This document shows positions 50,701 to 62,760 of a stretch of DNA of 64,000 nucleotides, piece after piece. This DNA comes from Hydractinia symbiolongicarpus (taxonomy: Eukaryota > Cnidaria > Hydrozoa > Anthoathecata > Hydractiniidae): NCBI RefSeq assembly GCF_029227915.1, contig NC_079877.1, forward strand, positions 23,027,851 to 23,091,850. Direction: 5' to 3'. The notes beneath the pieces are model-generated. The model made no database searches, was not told the DNA's origin, and saw only the letters and a list, made by a program, of their open reading frames with translations. Each line of letters starts with the position of its first letter. Within the stretch, counting starts at the first letter, position 1. The translations under genes and the position numbers were made by a program.

Positions 50701-53700
50701 TGTTTATGTTATTTGTACGGTTTTTGTTCTTTTATCCATCCGTCTTTCCCACCCTCTATTTGTTTTTGCTCTAAATATTTATTGGAAGTAAAGAAAGTCA
50801 GGAAGTTTTCTTTTTTCAGTGCAGTGTGTTATTATAAACCTTGCACAATAAGGAAATTCCGATACAGCTATGAATTGAGGGTTGATATTTAAACGTGCTC
50901 TTTTTTCAGTGCGCTTGGTCCAAGCAATTTGCTCCTTCGTGGTGCAAAGTTGAAAAATACTGAATATTGTTATGGTAATTTTTTTTTTAATGATCAAATA
51001 TAAACACTTTATCTTGCATTTAATTAAGTTACCAATATTTACCTTATTAATAAAAAAAAAATTGTACATACTAATTTTCACACATTCTTGCAAAAGTACA
51101 AAGACACAAAGATTAGCATAATTATTACATAATGAAGGGTGTATGTGTGTAAATAAATTTACAATACTAATTTTTTCAATGCCTGGTGCTCTAGGACTAG
51201 CTGTATATACTGGAAGAGATACGAAAATGGCACAAAACCAAAAAGACAAAACCACAAAATTCTCATCAGTTGAAAAGTATGTCATTAGATGCATTGGATT
51301 GAAGCAAAGAAGTTTAGTCAAAACTATATTTTATGCTTAATACTGCATTTTAATTTCTGTTTAGAAAAATGAATTCATATCTTCTCGTTTTCTTGGTGAT
51401 ACTTTTACTCCTCGCCATAATCTGCACCGGTCTTAAATTTGCTTGGGATAAGAAAAAAGGTGATGCGTGGTATCTACTCAAACCGTATGACTTTGTGAGT
51501 GTTTTTGGTATAATTAACCGAATCTTAAGGGGTTTGAAAGATCTTTTCTGACAAATCGTCAGGCTGATAAGTTTGTTACCTAAAATTTTGAATGTAAGAT
51601 TGATATGTCCATCCATTTTGTTTTCGTTATAGGATGTTGTGGAAGTGCTAATTAATCTTTTATCGTTTCTGGTTTTGTTCAACTATGTCATACCTATTTC
51701 TCTCTATGTGACAGTTGGTAGGTTATATTTGCTTATTTTTTCACAAATGAAGAAAAAAAATTTGTGTGAAAGTTTCTGTAAAAACCATTTAATCTGCAGT
51801 GTAGTGTGTCCATCATGTTATTGTGAATTACTTTAATAGGATTTCTAGGATTAATTTAAATTTTTATTCTCTATAAATGTGACAATTCATAAAACTTGCC
51901 ATTTTTTTAAGCAGGTGTTGGCTTAGCTATATTTTTACAAAAAAAAGGTTGCTACAGTTACACTAATATCTAAAATTCTTTGTTTTCAGAGATACAAAAG
52001 TTTTCAGGAGCATTGTTCTTTGATTGGGATTTGGAACTTTATCACGAGGTATGTACACTATTTCATATGGTGCAATAATATATGGTGCAATAAAAAAAAT
52101 TTAGGCAAATCGTACATGCTATATGGCATAAAAAAGTTTTTGCCCTGTCTGGGAAAGTCCTAGAATAACCTCTAGCATACTCCTGCCACAACAGAAATAG
52201 CAGGCACGTATTTAAAAACTGCAAGATGAGCCGATGCTATTTCAACAGAACCTGTGTGTAAAAAATATATACTTGTTTTTTGATCTACTTGTGTTGACAG
52301 GATAGGTTGGTGGAGTGTTGGAAACTCTTGTGTGTAGGAGTGTTTGTGAAGATTTTTTAAATGTAATGAATTGTGTTAAAAGTTTAACACAACTTCGCCT
52401 TTTATTTGATTAATATAATCTGGGCAGGGATAGGACATTGCTTCAACATCTTTAGCCTATGGTTAAAAGGAAAACATAAACATATTAAAAGTTTATTCTT
52501 GTTCATCTTGATATTTTTCTTGTTCTTTAGTCCACTGACGAGCCTGCCAAGGCTAATACATCCGATCTTAATGAAGAACTAGGACAGGTAAAAAAGTATA
52601 TCTGAAATAACATATAGATGGTAAAAACCAATTAATTATGTTTTACAATTTCTGTAGGTTGAATATTTATTCAGTGATAAAACTGGTACACTGACAGAAA
52701 ATGACATGCAATTTCGACAGTGCTCTATTGGCGGTGTAAAATACATTGTAAGTGAGTTTTAACTAATAATCCACACACTTTGGCATCAACTGTCTGTTCT
52801 TAAATCAAATCAGTTTTAATTTTATCTTCTCACATTTTTAAATGTTGTTGATCGCATGGTCATACTAATACGAACCTTGTGCTAACGTGGCATTAAAATT
52901 ATTTTAGGAAGTAAACGAAAAGTTGTTTCAGGATGAGGCTGCTAACGAAGCTGGTATCGACCATAGCAATGTCACAGTAAGTTTAAGGCTTATCATAATT
53001 TCTGGGTACTAAATGCGGTTACTAAGAGTGCGTAGTCCCTTCCTGCAATACCACACCAGTGGTTTGCTGCATGTAGTTTTTTGTGAACGTTGTTATACTA
53101 TCTAATGTCACTGTCCTGGTAAATTATGTTTATTTTTTTTAAAAAAGTTCAACTTTTATTTTCAGGAAGAAATTAAGGAATTTTTATTAGCTCTTGCGCT
53201 TTGTCACACAGTACAGGCAGACGAAGCTAGTCCTACTAAATCGGAAGATGACCAATCGGATGGTGTTCCATTGACACCAACAACTACAAAAGTTTATACA
53301 TATCAGGTAAACCTGCTTGACTAGTTATACTAATAGGTTTAAAGTGTTTCGGAAGGTTGAGAGTTATCTGTATTTCAAGATTCTTTTTTGTTTAGACGCA
53401 CTGTAACTTGATTTCCAACCTTCCTGCTCTTGACTTCTTGAAAATACTGTTAGCAAATCTTGTATATATATTTTTTTAATGAGGTAGAAATGTGGTAAAT
53501 AAAACTATGATTTTGTTTCTAGGCTTCATCACCTGACGAGAAAGCATTATGTGAAGCAGCGTCGAGGTATACTTTTGATTTGAGCCGGAGATACATGATT
53601 CATTTTGTTGCATTTAATTTGTCGAATTCAAACTTTACATTCAAAAGTAATGAGTGATACACAATTTATTTTGTCGAATTCGATTTATTGAGTTTAACAG

Positions 53701-56700
53701 ATTTAATTGTGTATGAAATTTTATTTTAAGAGTGTGATTGGTTGTAATTCTTTGATACAGTTTTTTTAAAAACAGTCAGGCTTATGTTTTTTTTAACAAA
53801 TCTTAAAAGTTGACCATGTTCAACCTTTATATCTCAAACTTGTCAAATTGAATCAGAAATGTGATACAATAGAATTTGTCGAATTCGCCAAATTGGATTT
53901 GAAAAAAAGTGGATTGTGGATTGCCCACCTAACTGTCACTTTTACCCCCACATACCTTATTTATGCTAAGATGCCAAATTTATTATTTTAGATATGGTGT
54001 AATATTTAAAGGTAAATCCAGTGAATATATGGACCTGGAAGTGTGTGGAAAACTGGAGCGGTAAGGAGTGTGCAATTAATTTATTAGCAATTAGGCAAAG
54101 TGACTTGATACTATTACATATAATTTCACTAATTGTTTGGATCTATTTTATAAACATATCCATTTTAGTTATAAAATTTTGCACGTCCTGGAGTTCGATT
54201 CCACTCGCAAACGTATGAGCATCATTTTGGAGACACCAAGAAAGGAGATCTTGTTATTATGCAAAGGAGCTGAATCACATGTGCTTCCGAGGTGTGTGTC
54301 TGGACCTTCCCAAGAAACACTGGATCATATTGATGGATATGCAGAAGTGAGTGTCTGTGAGCCTGTCCATACATGTCCTATTCTAGTAGGATCTAAGAAA
54401 GCAGTGTCATTTTCGCAACTTGTACAAAAATTGTTGAACTGCTGTATTTTTAGGAGTATTTTTATTCTGATAGTGCAAAACTTCTTTCTACAATCTGTAT
54501 TTTATCTTACCTTTTCTTTGTAGCTTGGTCTTCGCACACTCACTGTTGTGTCTCGCAAGATACCACGTAGTTTGTTTGAAGTAATCGATATAAAATTAGT
54601 GGTAGCCCAGCAAGCCATCACAGATCGAGAAGAACAACTTCAAGCTGTGTTTGATGAAGTTGAACAGGACTTTCATTTGCTTGGTGCTACAGCAGTCGAA
54701 GATAAGTAAGTTGTTAATGAAACATAAAATTGGTTTGGTAAAGGTGACAGTGTGGTCGCTATTTTTTCTATTTTTGCAGGTTCTTTAGAGGAATGATCTT
54801 AAGACAATTTTTTTTTAAGGAGGATCTTTAATCTCTTACCTAGACAATTCAATTATATACTTGCAAAATTAACATAAACACTTAGGTTGATTTGTTTCAC
54901 GGTTTTCACGAATTTTGGTGCAATTCGCGGGAGTAAACACGAAAATATAATTATAGCTAGCAAACATGAGGTATATCATGATGTATAGAATACCCACTAA
55001 CTATTTAATTAAAGTCGTTACTTAACAGACCAACCGTTGTTGTTTATGGCGATTCGCAATAGTTTTCCTCCATTTTTAGAAATTTACGCGCCTAATCGAT
55101 AGTAAGTTGTTAGGTGTATACCGTTTCTCAGTAGTGTAAATGTCATCAAAAGTATATTTTTCTTCATGTTTTAGACTACAAGATGGTGTCAAACAAACAA
55201 TCGAAGCTCTAAGAGAGGCAGGTATTAAAGTCTGGGTGTTAACAGGTGACAAAGAAGAAACAGCTGTAAACATCAGTCACTCATGCGGTCATTTCAAGCA
55301 TGGCATGGAAATTATGTCTGTCACTCACAAAAAGACGGAAGAGGAAGTCAACTTAGCTTTTGATGAGTGCATGCTGAAGTAAGCATCGTAATATTAATAA
55401 CATCTGTATTTTGTCTGCTATATGTCGGCAAAGATCATTTGGTGCTGGAATGCACGAAATGGTGTACAGTGTACAGAAGTTGAGACACGAGCTTACCTGC
55501 GTAGCCGGATCGTTTATTTGTGTTATGCACGAAATAGTGATGCCTGAGATATATATACGGGTGATAATTTTAAGACCGGAATATAAAGCCCAAGCAAACC
55601 CGCGACTATTCTGTGTTAAAATACTTCCTATACGTCTATCTATAAGCCAAAATGGTAGCTGGGTGTAGCGGTGGACGAATTCCTGCCAATTTTTCCATGG
55701 ACTAATGACTAGTCTAAATGATTGTTTAGATGTTTTTGTGTTTGTTGTTGTGTGTGTTTTCTGTGTTTTCTTTCTAAATTTCCATAGGAAAAAGTTTCTC
55801 AGAATAAACCTGAAAGGACATTTTTTCATTTTGCGTGCCATGATTTCAGGAATTATTATGTCACTAAATGACTGATCAACATATACACGAACGTAAATAA
55901 TACAGTGGAAATATGTTTTATGAATCATTCTGTCCCATGTAAAATGTTTATCCTGATCGGTTTGTTCTTAATTTGAGAAAAGCAGTCTTTGATGTAAAAG
56001 TGGGCTGTAAGGATAGAGTTTTATACTTCTATACTTTTTTCGATGCTACTGACTTACCATTTGATGTTTAGATTGGAATCGAAACATAATAGATCCACAG
56101 AATTTGCTGTTGTCGTTGACGGTGCAACGTTGGCTGTAATTCTTTCAAACCAAAGTGGTTAGACATTGTTCGTTATTGTTTTCAAAATTGGTGTTCACCA
56201 GAAATCGGAATTGTTTGTAAATACCTAAATCCTTATGTCCACTATATTTGTATAACTTTTCGTGTGTATGTTGAGCCACGGGACTTGAGTGTGATTTTCA
56301 GAATGATCTTCGAAATTTCGGAGGTTATTCACAAGTCGTTTATTTGGTCTGGAATTGGCCATGGAAAACATCTTATTTAAAATGAGTTATGGAGAAGTTG
56401 TGGACTTTTTCGAGGTTTTTGTTAAGAAATGCCCCCATCGTCATGACAGGATTTTTTATTTTATAGTAGATCTTTTATGGCGAATAATGCATATGCCATA
56501 ATTTTTCGTACTAATGTTCGTCCATTGTTCAAATGCTTGCACGAATGCGCAAAAATTAATAAAAGAATTATAACAAATAAAATAGTTTAAAATTGGCCCA
56601 CTAAGGGACTGATAATAGGAAGTATCAGAACGGGTAGAACTTCGGGCTTGGCAGCTTAAAGTTTTTCCTCCTAGGCTAAATACTTGCTCATGTAATCAGC

Positions 56701-59700
56701 TCCTAATAAGATTATATCTTTGATTCAAGTTTGGCGTTTGAAGTCACTCCTCCCCTAGGCTTTGTATCCCTCCACCGACTTCTACGGATTAAACGTCACA
56801 TCTTATTTTTATAGAAACATTTTTACAAATTTGTAAAGAATGTGTAGCCGTTCTATGCTGCAGGATGTCTCCACTACAAAAAGCCCAGGTATGTTTTGTA
56901 GTTCACGTTTTAGTGTTTACTTTTGCTCTCAATCTCATCGTGTAACTGTACCCTTGTGAACAAGTAGTTGGGTAGTTAGATAACGCTTGCGCAACCATCT
57001 TCTGGTGGTAAACTTTTACCAACTCAGGAACCATAAAATAAGCACGTTTTTGTTTTTGTTTTGTTTTATTTTTTCTCAGTGTGGCAAACATTTGCATCCG
57101 AGGTATTTTTCTGTTTTTTCAGGTTGTGAAATTAGTAAAGACTTCGGGATCTGCTCCGATTACTCTCGCTATCGGAGATGGTGCAAACGACTGTTCCATG
57201 ATACAAGAGGCGCACGTTGGGTGTGGCATTATGGGTAAAGAGGGACGTCAAGCCGTACGGTGTAGCGACTATGCTTTTCACCGGTTTCGTTATTTGAAGC
57301 GTGTTCTGCTCGTGCATGGACATCACTACTATACTCGCTTAGCAGTTGTTGTGCAGTATTTTTTTTACAAGGTAACTCTTCTCTCGGGATGCTTTGTTAT
57401 TAGTAATATCTATGTTAGGCCTCCTTCTTTGCGTTCTCAGAGGTTCAGTGTGTTCAGCCTAACGCTTTGTGTATCGTTTCAGTTATCCTCCTCTTCTGAA
57501 CACTTCTTAAGACTACTAACTTTTCATTTAGAATGTGTCCTTTGTCATCCCTCAACTTTTGTTTCAACTAATGAATGGGTTTTCTTCAATGGTAAGTATG
57601 GATACCGCGAAAGTTTATATATATATATATATATGTATAAACTATAGCAGCGCTTACTTGATCTCTTTGGTCGATGAATGGATCATTCGAAATCGTGTGT
57701 TTACGCACAACTTATAGACACTCTAATTCTGAATGAAATCAAACGTAAACGTTTTTGTTGCGAAACTGTTTCGAATTGACAATTCTCGAAGGTTTATCTC
57801 GTAAAATTCATGAATTCGCTGTTTCGCGAATATGTTTCGATATTTTTAGGATTCTTGTTTGTGTACAGTTGTGGTTACTTCTTGTTTTAGTCATTGTATT
57901 CCAGTGCGTACCTCACGGCCTATAACATATTCTTTACATCCATGCCAGTTTTATTGTATGGTGTGTTTGAACAAGACTTGAAAGCAGATTCTCTCATGGC
58001 GAGTCCAATATTATACAAGTACGTCCACATGGCTAGCACCATTCGTGTGTTTTGCTCTGTATAGAATAATCCTTGTTATCTTTAATTTTATAAATCCAAT
58101 ACAGTTTTTTTGTAAGAACCAGAAACATTGGCTTTAGCTTTAGATGTTCCTATTTTTTCCACGTCCGGACTGAAATTGTTCTTATTTTGTTCTCATTTTG
58201 AGCTTTATATATTTATTTTACAGTACATTACAAATGTTAGCAATGTAGAATCCAATTTCAACTTTTCTAAAATCACAATAATTATTTCTGCGAAAGTTTG
58301 TTTTCGCCAGGAAAGAAATAGACTATCAGTAAAATTTCAGCCTTGTCGTTGTTCTTATTTTCAGCAACTATCAGCCTTTTTGTTCTTTTAAAATTGTTTT
58401 AGTAAAAAAAGTGCAACTGTCTTTCTAGGGACATGGCCAAAAACAAATTACTATCGTGGAAAGAATTTGCATATTGGATGATTGCAGGTAAAAAAATTGT
58501 TGTCTTTAAAATGGATTGTTTTTCTCACTGTTACTGATTATAGAACAAGTAACTTATGTTTTAGGTATCTGGCATGGTCTTGTTATTTTCCTGGGAACGA
58601 AGTTTTTATATGGCAAGAGTTCCTTTGATTCAGGAATGTTTGTAAGTAGAATCGTGTATACAAAATTTTATGTGAGTTATCTTGAGTGGTGGAAATCAGC
58701 GAGTTGATATTTACTTCTTCAAATGCTGCAGTTCAGAGTAATGATGTTTTGTTATCTTCGTCTATCCAGGAGGCTAGAGCTAATTGCTGGAATGCGGCAT
58801 ATTTACACAGCACTAGTCTCGACTAAAACGGCAAGGGAACGCAGGCTAATCCCCACATTTATATCGTATCATCAATTTTTAATTTGAAATTTTTATTTTT
58901 TTTATTTTTAGGATTATGGAATGTTTTCCTACGGTACTTTTGTTTACACTTTGGTTATAATTGTTGCAAACCTAAAGGTAATTTTGTTGAAGTTTGATTT
59001 TGCTTTCACACCGTTCATTTGTTTATTCGTCACATGTCGTTTTATTTTCTATTCCGTCCGTCCGTCCGTTCGTTCCTTGCATTGGTTGGTCGTGCTACCA
59101 TGTTATTACAATTTTCTGTTACGTTTTTTTTTAGTTTGCTTTATATATTCACTACTGGACATGGTTTGTTCACTTCTTCTTATGGGGATCCATTCTTTTG
59201 TATATCATATTTGTCCTTGTGTTTTGTGGGTTCGTGTGGCCATGGTAAGACGATTTCAAGACATTGTTTTCAGCTTTTATGTTATTTGGCCGCGAATCTT
59301 GTATTTATTTTAAATGTTGTGTGTGTGTTTGTTTATTTATTCATTTATTTATGTTTGTCAGGCCATGGATCAAGGACGCATTCAATGTGGATTTGGACAT
59401 GTCTCTGTACCACGTGGTCTATCATTTGTTTGACTCCAGTGCGTTCTGGCTAGCTAGTATTCTAATCATTTGGCTTTGCATTATGCCAGATATCACACTG
59501 ACAGTGCTGAAGAAGCATTTCATGCCGACTCCGTCGCAAACATGTCAGGTTAGTGTGCACATAGCTTTAAGTTTGTTTCACTAAAACAGGTTTTTTACCG
59601 TGTAATGAAAACTGTAATTTTTGAATTTTTATTGGTTGATAAATCATTTTTTGTCTGCGAAGACAGAGAAGAGCAATATAATTAATTGTTGACAGAAAGG

Positions 59701-60475
59701 CCAATCAAATTGTTTTATTAATTTTCTGAAAACAGGATTAATTTAAAAGTCCGTTTAACTGATTTTTAACAAGGAATGTGTCGGAGAATGAAATAGATGA
59801 ATAATAACGTGTTGCAGGTTTTAATGTTTTGATTTTTTACATTATGACTTTTAACAAAAGTGTGACTACTAACGAATTTGATGTAGTACTTTTGTATAAA
59901 CAACATTAAGTGTGTAATTGCTAACAAACTATAAAGCACTTTAAAATATAATGGTTTTCCCTCCGTAGATAAACTCGTTTATGGAGGGAATTCAACTTTT
60001 TAATTAACAAAACCAACAGAGCTTAGCTCGAGCAATTGATATCAATAAGGCAGCTTAAATCTCTTGTGGAAAAATTCATATTTTTTTATGCTTTTATATT
60101 TTTTAACGTTGTACAATAAACCATACCTCAGCTAAACCGCGTAAATTTAACTTCACACTGCTATAAAAAACACAAATTAGCATAAATTAGCATAAATTAA
60201 CATAACCAATATAAATATAAAATCAGTAAACCGCGTAAATTTAACTTCACAGTGCTATAAAAACACAAATTAGCATAAATTACCATAAATTAACATAACT
60301 AATATATCATAAATTCATTTAGATGATCGAAACTTTTGGCGGTGAGTTCGTGTGCAACAAAGTAGGAGACACCGGGGAGGAGAACACTCATATGTCCATG
60401 CAAAGTTTGAGAGGAAAGTTTGAAAATGACGATGTTAAGTTAATCAGCGTGAAAAAAAATGTAACTGACGCATAA
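44755..60475 (+). CDS. ATP11: ATP11-class P4-ATPase (phospholipid flippase), about 33 exons
   Basis: It flips aminophospholipids to the cytosolic leaflet, normally with a CDC50 subunit. Exons after a tentative ATG-only exon (44755-44757): 45035-45169, 45377-45466, 45654-45740, 47186-47293, 49221-49349, 50318-50421, 50630-50677, 50910-50974, 51195-51276, 51365-51494, 51633-51717, 51990-52048, 52531-52587, 52658-52747, 52908-52976, 53166-53306, 53523-53566, 53992-54060, 54169-54346, 54524-54705, 55175-55378, 56072-56157, 56815-56888, 57123-57371, 57532-57591, 57891-58018, 58429-58487, 58565-58641, 58912-58977, 59135-59244, 59362-59548, 60323-60475. They close to 1,135 residues, normal for ATP11. 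Motifs: DGET 178-181, PISL 348-351 (marks P4 pumps), phosphorylated Asp401 in DKTGTLT, KGAE 564-567, TGDK 675-678, GDGAND 791-796. The [13 protein letters not shown] block identifies the ATP11 class. Confidence 0.95.
45752..46779. mobile_element. TTAA-type non-autonomous DNA transposon (1.0 kb) in ATP11 intron
   Basis: The element at 45756-46775 starts GGTTACTGTAAAG and ends with its exact reverse complement CTTTACAGTAACC. Both ends are bordered by TTAA (45752-45755 and 46776-46779). TTAA duplications mark piggyBac and Kolobok types. No transposase is evident inside, so it needs enzyme in trans. It lies in the intron between ATP11 coding exons 45654-45740 and 47186-47293. Confidence 0.8.
47794..48260 (+). 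pseudogene. Harbinger DDE nuclease fragment
   Basis: The frame contains the PIF/Harbinger nuclease block [16 protein letters not shown] followed by [16 protein letters not shown] and [12 protein letters not shown], interrupted by a TAG at 47980-47982. The second catalytic Asp region reads VYIASYG rather than the usual VDxGSYG-type pattern, and the C-terminal part with the acidic third residue is missing. Inactive fragment. Confidence 0.88.
48465..48865 (-). pseudogene. Harbinger accessory MADF/Myb-like protein, frameshifted
   Basis: The minus-strand frame from 48865 begins [16 protein letters not shown] and continues to [15 protein letters not shown]. The MADF fold then resumes in another frame ([20 protein letters not shown], from 48710 on), so a frameshift near 48710-48720 splits the gene. 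MADF/Myb-like proteins are the DNA-binding partners of Harbinger nucleases. Confidence 0.82.
48513..48558. repeat. 18-bp perfect hairpin inside the Harbinger copy
   Basis: Arms 48513-48530 and 48541-48558 (TTCAACAAACTTTCCCAC and its reverse complement) are exact, around a 10-base loop, placed between the convergent gene remnants. It probably marks the internal deletion or a nested foldback. Confidence 0.85.
55680..55712 (+). repeat. Decayed Helitron-like 3' end in ATP11 intron
   Basis: TTTTTCCATGGACTAATGAC followed by TAG ends in CTAG and then T. It parallels the 9546-9576 terminus (TTTTTCCACGGGCTAACAAC then TAG), but its hairpin has lost pairing. Confidence 0.35.
57618..57635. repeat. (TA)n microsatellite
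   Basis: Run of alternating TA directly after the donor of the exon ending at 57591. Confidence 0.85.
59958..59988. repeat. Short imperfect hairpin in last ATP11 intron
   Basis: CCCTCC pairs with GGAGGG and ATAAAC with GTTTAT around a short loop. Confidence 0.5.
60137..60320. repeat. Tandem duplication, 94-bp unit
   Basis: Two nearly identical copies start CCGCGTAAATTTAACTTCAC at 60137 and 60231. Each holds internal repeats of AAATTAGCATA. The array ends immediately before the acceptor of the last ATP11 exon. Confidence 0.85.
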
Positions 60476-60516
60476 ATTTGCATAATTAACACTGTAACAA
60501 CATTAATTATTCTTTA

Positions 60517-60522
60517 AATAAA
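60517..60522 (+). terminator. Poly(A) signal of ATP11
   Basis: AATAAA 42 bases after the stop codon at 60473-60475. Confidence 0.6.
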
Positions 60523-62153
60523 TCAAATTTTTAAACGTGTAAATATTAAAAGATTTTGTTTTCATTTTTGTATCAATTGTGCATATGGTCAAATGTGTTT
60601 CTTTTTAAGTTTTGTGAAGTATAACTCTCTCTTTATTTCGCGAAATTACGTCGAGTATAGATTCATTTAAGTTAAATTACGTCGAGTCTCATTTGATGAA
60701 ATTATGTTGAATGTAACTATTTTCGCGAAATTACATCAAGCAAAACTCTTCATTTCGCTGGGTTGCGTCTAGACTCCCTTACCGTCTTATCTTCTCCTAT
60801 CTTAACGTTATTATTGCTTTTCTATCTTGCGCATTGTGTTTTTAATTAACCACGAGTCAATCTTTATAATATTTTATAAAATTTATTTGTATTTCTATGC
60901 GTTAAAATATCATTCTTGTTGGTATACTTCCATGTTTTATAAATATCCCACTAAGAGTCAACATATACAAATGTGTAATTAACCACATTACCAAGCGAGC
61001 CTCGTTCTGACAGAGAAGCTTGCTTTAGACAAGAAAAAAGTTTAATGTGCTGAAACAGGTTTTTTTTGCGATGTGTACTAACATGTTATTCTCTGTTAGT
61101 CCATTTTTGACTTAAAGTGGTCGAATTTTTCGAATTTTCGCCTACCTCGCTAAATTTTCTGCACGCGAAATAATACTTCGGTATCCATTTACAAAAATAT
61201 ATCCGCGTAAATTTTTTTCATACATCCAATTCTCAAAAATGTACCCTGCTATATAGTGAAAAACGTCATTTTTGTTATGAAAACGTTTTAAAAACCAAAT
61301 CTTTTATGATTTCCACCCGATCGCAAAATGGTTTTTTAGCAAATCAAGCAGCTGCAAAAACTTCCCCGCGAAAAATAAATTTGTTTAATTTGCGAAATAT
61401 ATTTTCCGTGAAGTATATATAATTTTTGACTCGTGAAACTTAAGTTCCCCTAAGTCATTACTATGGCTACTTGCAGTAAATCTCGTGCGCCATTATTTAA
61501 CTGGCAAAGATAACTAATAGTGACCATGTATGCTAAGGTAATAAAAGTTTTTCAAAAAGAGGCCATGCTTTGATTAAGCAATCGGGCGCCTATTAAATAT
61601 TTAACTTTTTACATGGGCGGATATTTAAGGGGGGGGTATGAAGTGGGAAGGGGGAGTTGAGGGCGCTAACATATGTGGCAGTTGGTGATCTTGCGCTATA
61701 AAAGATGAATTTAGAACTTCAATTACCTTAGTGACGAAATAGTTCATGTTTTCAGTTCATATGATATAAAGCTGTTTTTAATGAATTCACGTGTCGCTTG
61801 TGGTGTGGTACACGTTGTGCTGGTACCAGTTTTAAAATTTACAGAACTGTTGTGTTAATTTTCAATATAAGAAAGTAACACGTTCTTTCTAACTTATTTG
61901 TTCAGCCGTTGTCATTGAATATTATAAATATTTTCATGTCATCAACAAGCGAGAAAAACAGTGTAACAAAAAGCGATCAAACTAATGTTTTCATTCACGT
62001 CCGCTAATATAGTTACTTTGTTATTCATTTCGATCCTCTAATTACCTCATTTACTAATGAATACCGAAAAGTGATTTCGATCAATGCCCTTGGATGCTGT
62101 AGCTGTCATTTTTTTATGACGTCATTTCTAAATAATATTTTCTCTTCACCCAG

Positions 62154-62237
62154 GTTGCTGATAAAATGTACACACGACAGAATAAGCATTCCATCGAAGG
62201 TTATGGAACTTTTGCCCCTCATCAAGCCCGCGTGTAG
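62154..62237 (+). CDS. Candidate alternative last exon of ATP11
   Basis: A strong acceptor (TTTTCTCTTCACCCAG) is followed, in the phase left by the ATP11 exon ending at 59548 (phase 0), by 27 codons and a stop: VADKMYTRQNKHSIEGYGTF then APHQARV. Skipping the 60323-60475 exon would replace the 50-residue tail by this one. Vertebrate ATP11 genes are known to have alternative C-termini that alter trafficking. There is no homology support; this is a splice-signal and phase prediction only. Confidence 0.3.
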   Translation, partial: VADKMYTRQNKHSIEGYGTFAPHQARV

Positions 62238-62659
62238 TGTAAAGGTAGTATTAACCATATAAGGCTATAACTGCACGATGGTTTTTTAGATAAATGTAAC
62301 GTAAACGAAGTTTTAAAAGCACCTAAGCACACCTTTCTTTCATTTTTATTCTAACCCACCGCTATTAAAGTTAACCGTGGCCACACCCTAATCTTTTTTT
62401 TCGCTTTAGTAAGGACATTTTCACGGAATGTAGTGAGTTTCCAGTTGAAAACTTTTGACGATGTATATGGATAAGTTTCTTATAAAATACCAAATAGTGC
62501 CAGCTCTCTAAATAGTCATTCATTTTCTAACATTTTCAAAACATCTTGCTAACGCCATCATTATGGGTGTAACAACTCGTTTCATGTGTTCCTTCTTTCA
62601 TGTACCGGCTAATGTTTTGTTAAAGAATAATTTAATATTCAGAACGAAAGCTGTGCATT

Positions 62660-62760
62660 AATCGATTGGTTTCATCATTCTCGGCTTAACGTCCGTTTTC
62701 CATGCTAGCATGGGTTGGACGGGGTATATTAATGGCCCTCTTCCAATCTGATCTATGTAA
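62660..62760. repeat. SINE-like palindromic domain
   Basis: The 14-bp perfect palindrome CCATGCTAGCATGG (62700-62713) lies within GTCC...GGAC outer arms (62691-62720). I recall a very similar hairpin from dispersed SINE-type repeats of molluscs and other aquatic invertebrates, but cannot check it here. Confidence 0.35.

Noticed and set aside
50779-51321. 180-codon minus frame antisense to ATP11 exons
   Set aside because: Crosses several exons and introns of the flippase; a shadow frame without domain.
55353-55928. 191-codon minus frame in an ATP11 intron
   Set aside because: Overlaps the Helitron-like remnant and carries no recognisable motif.
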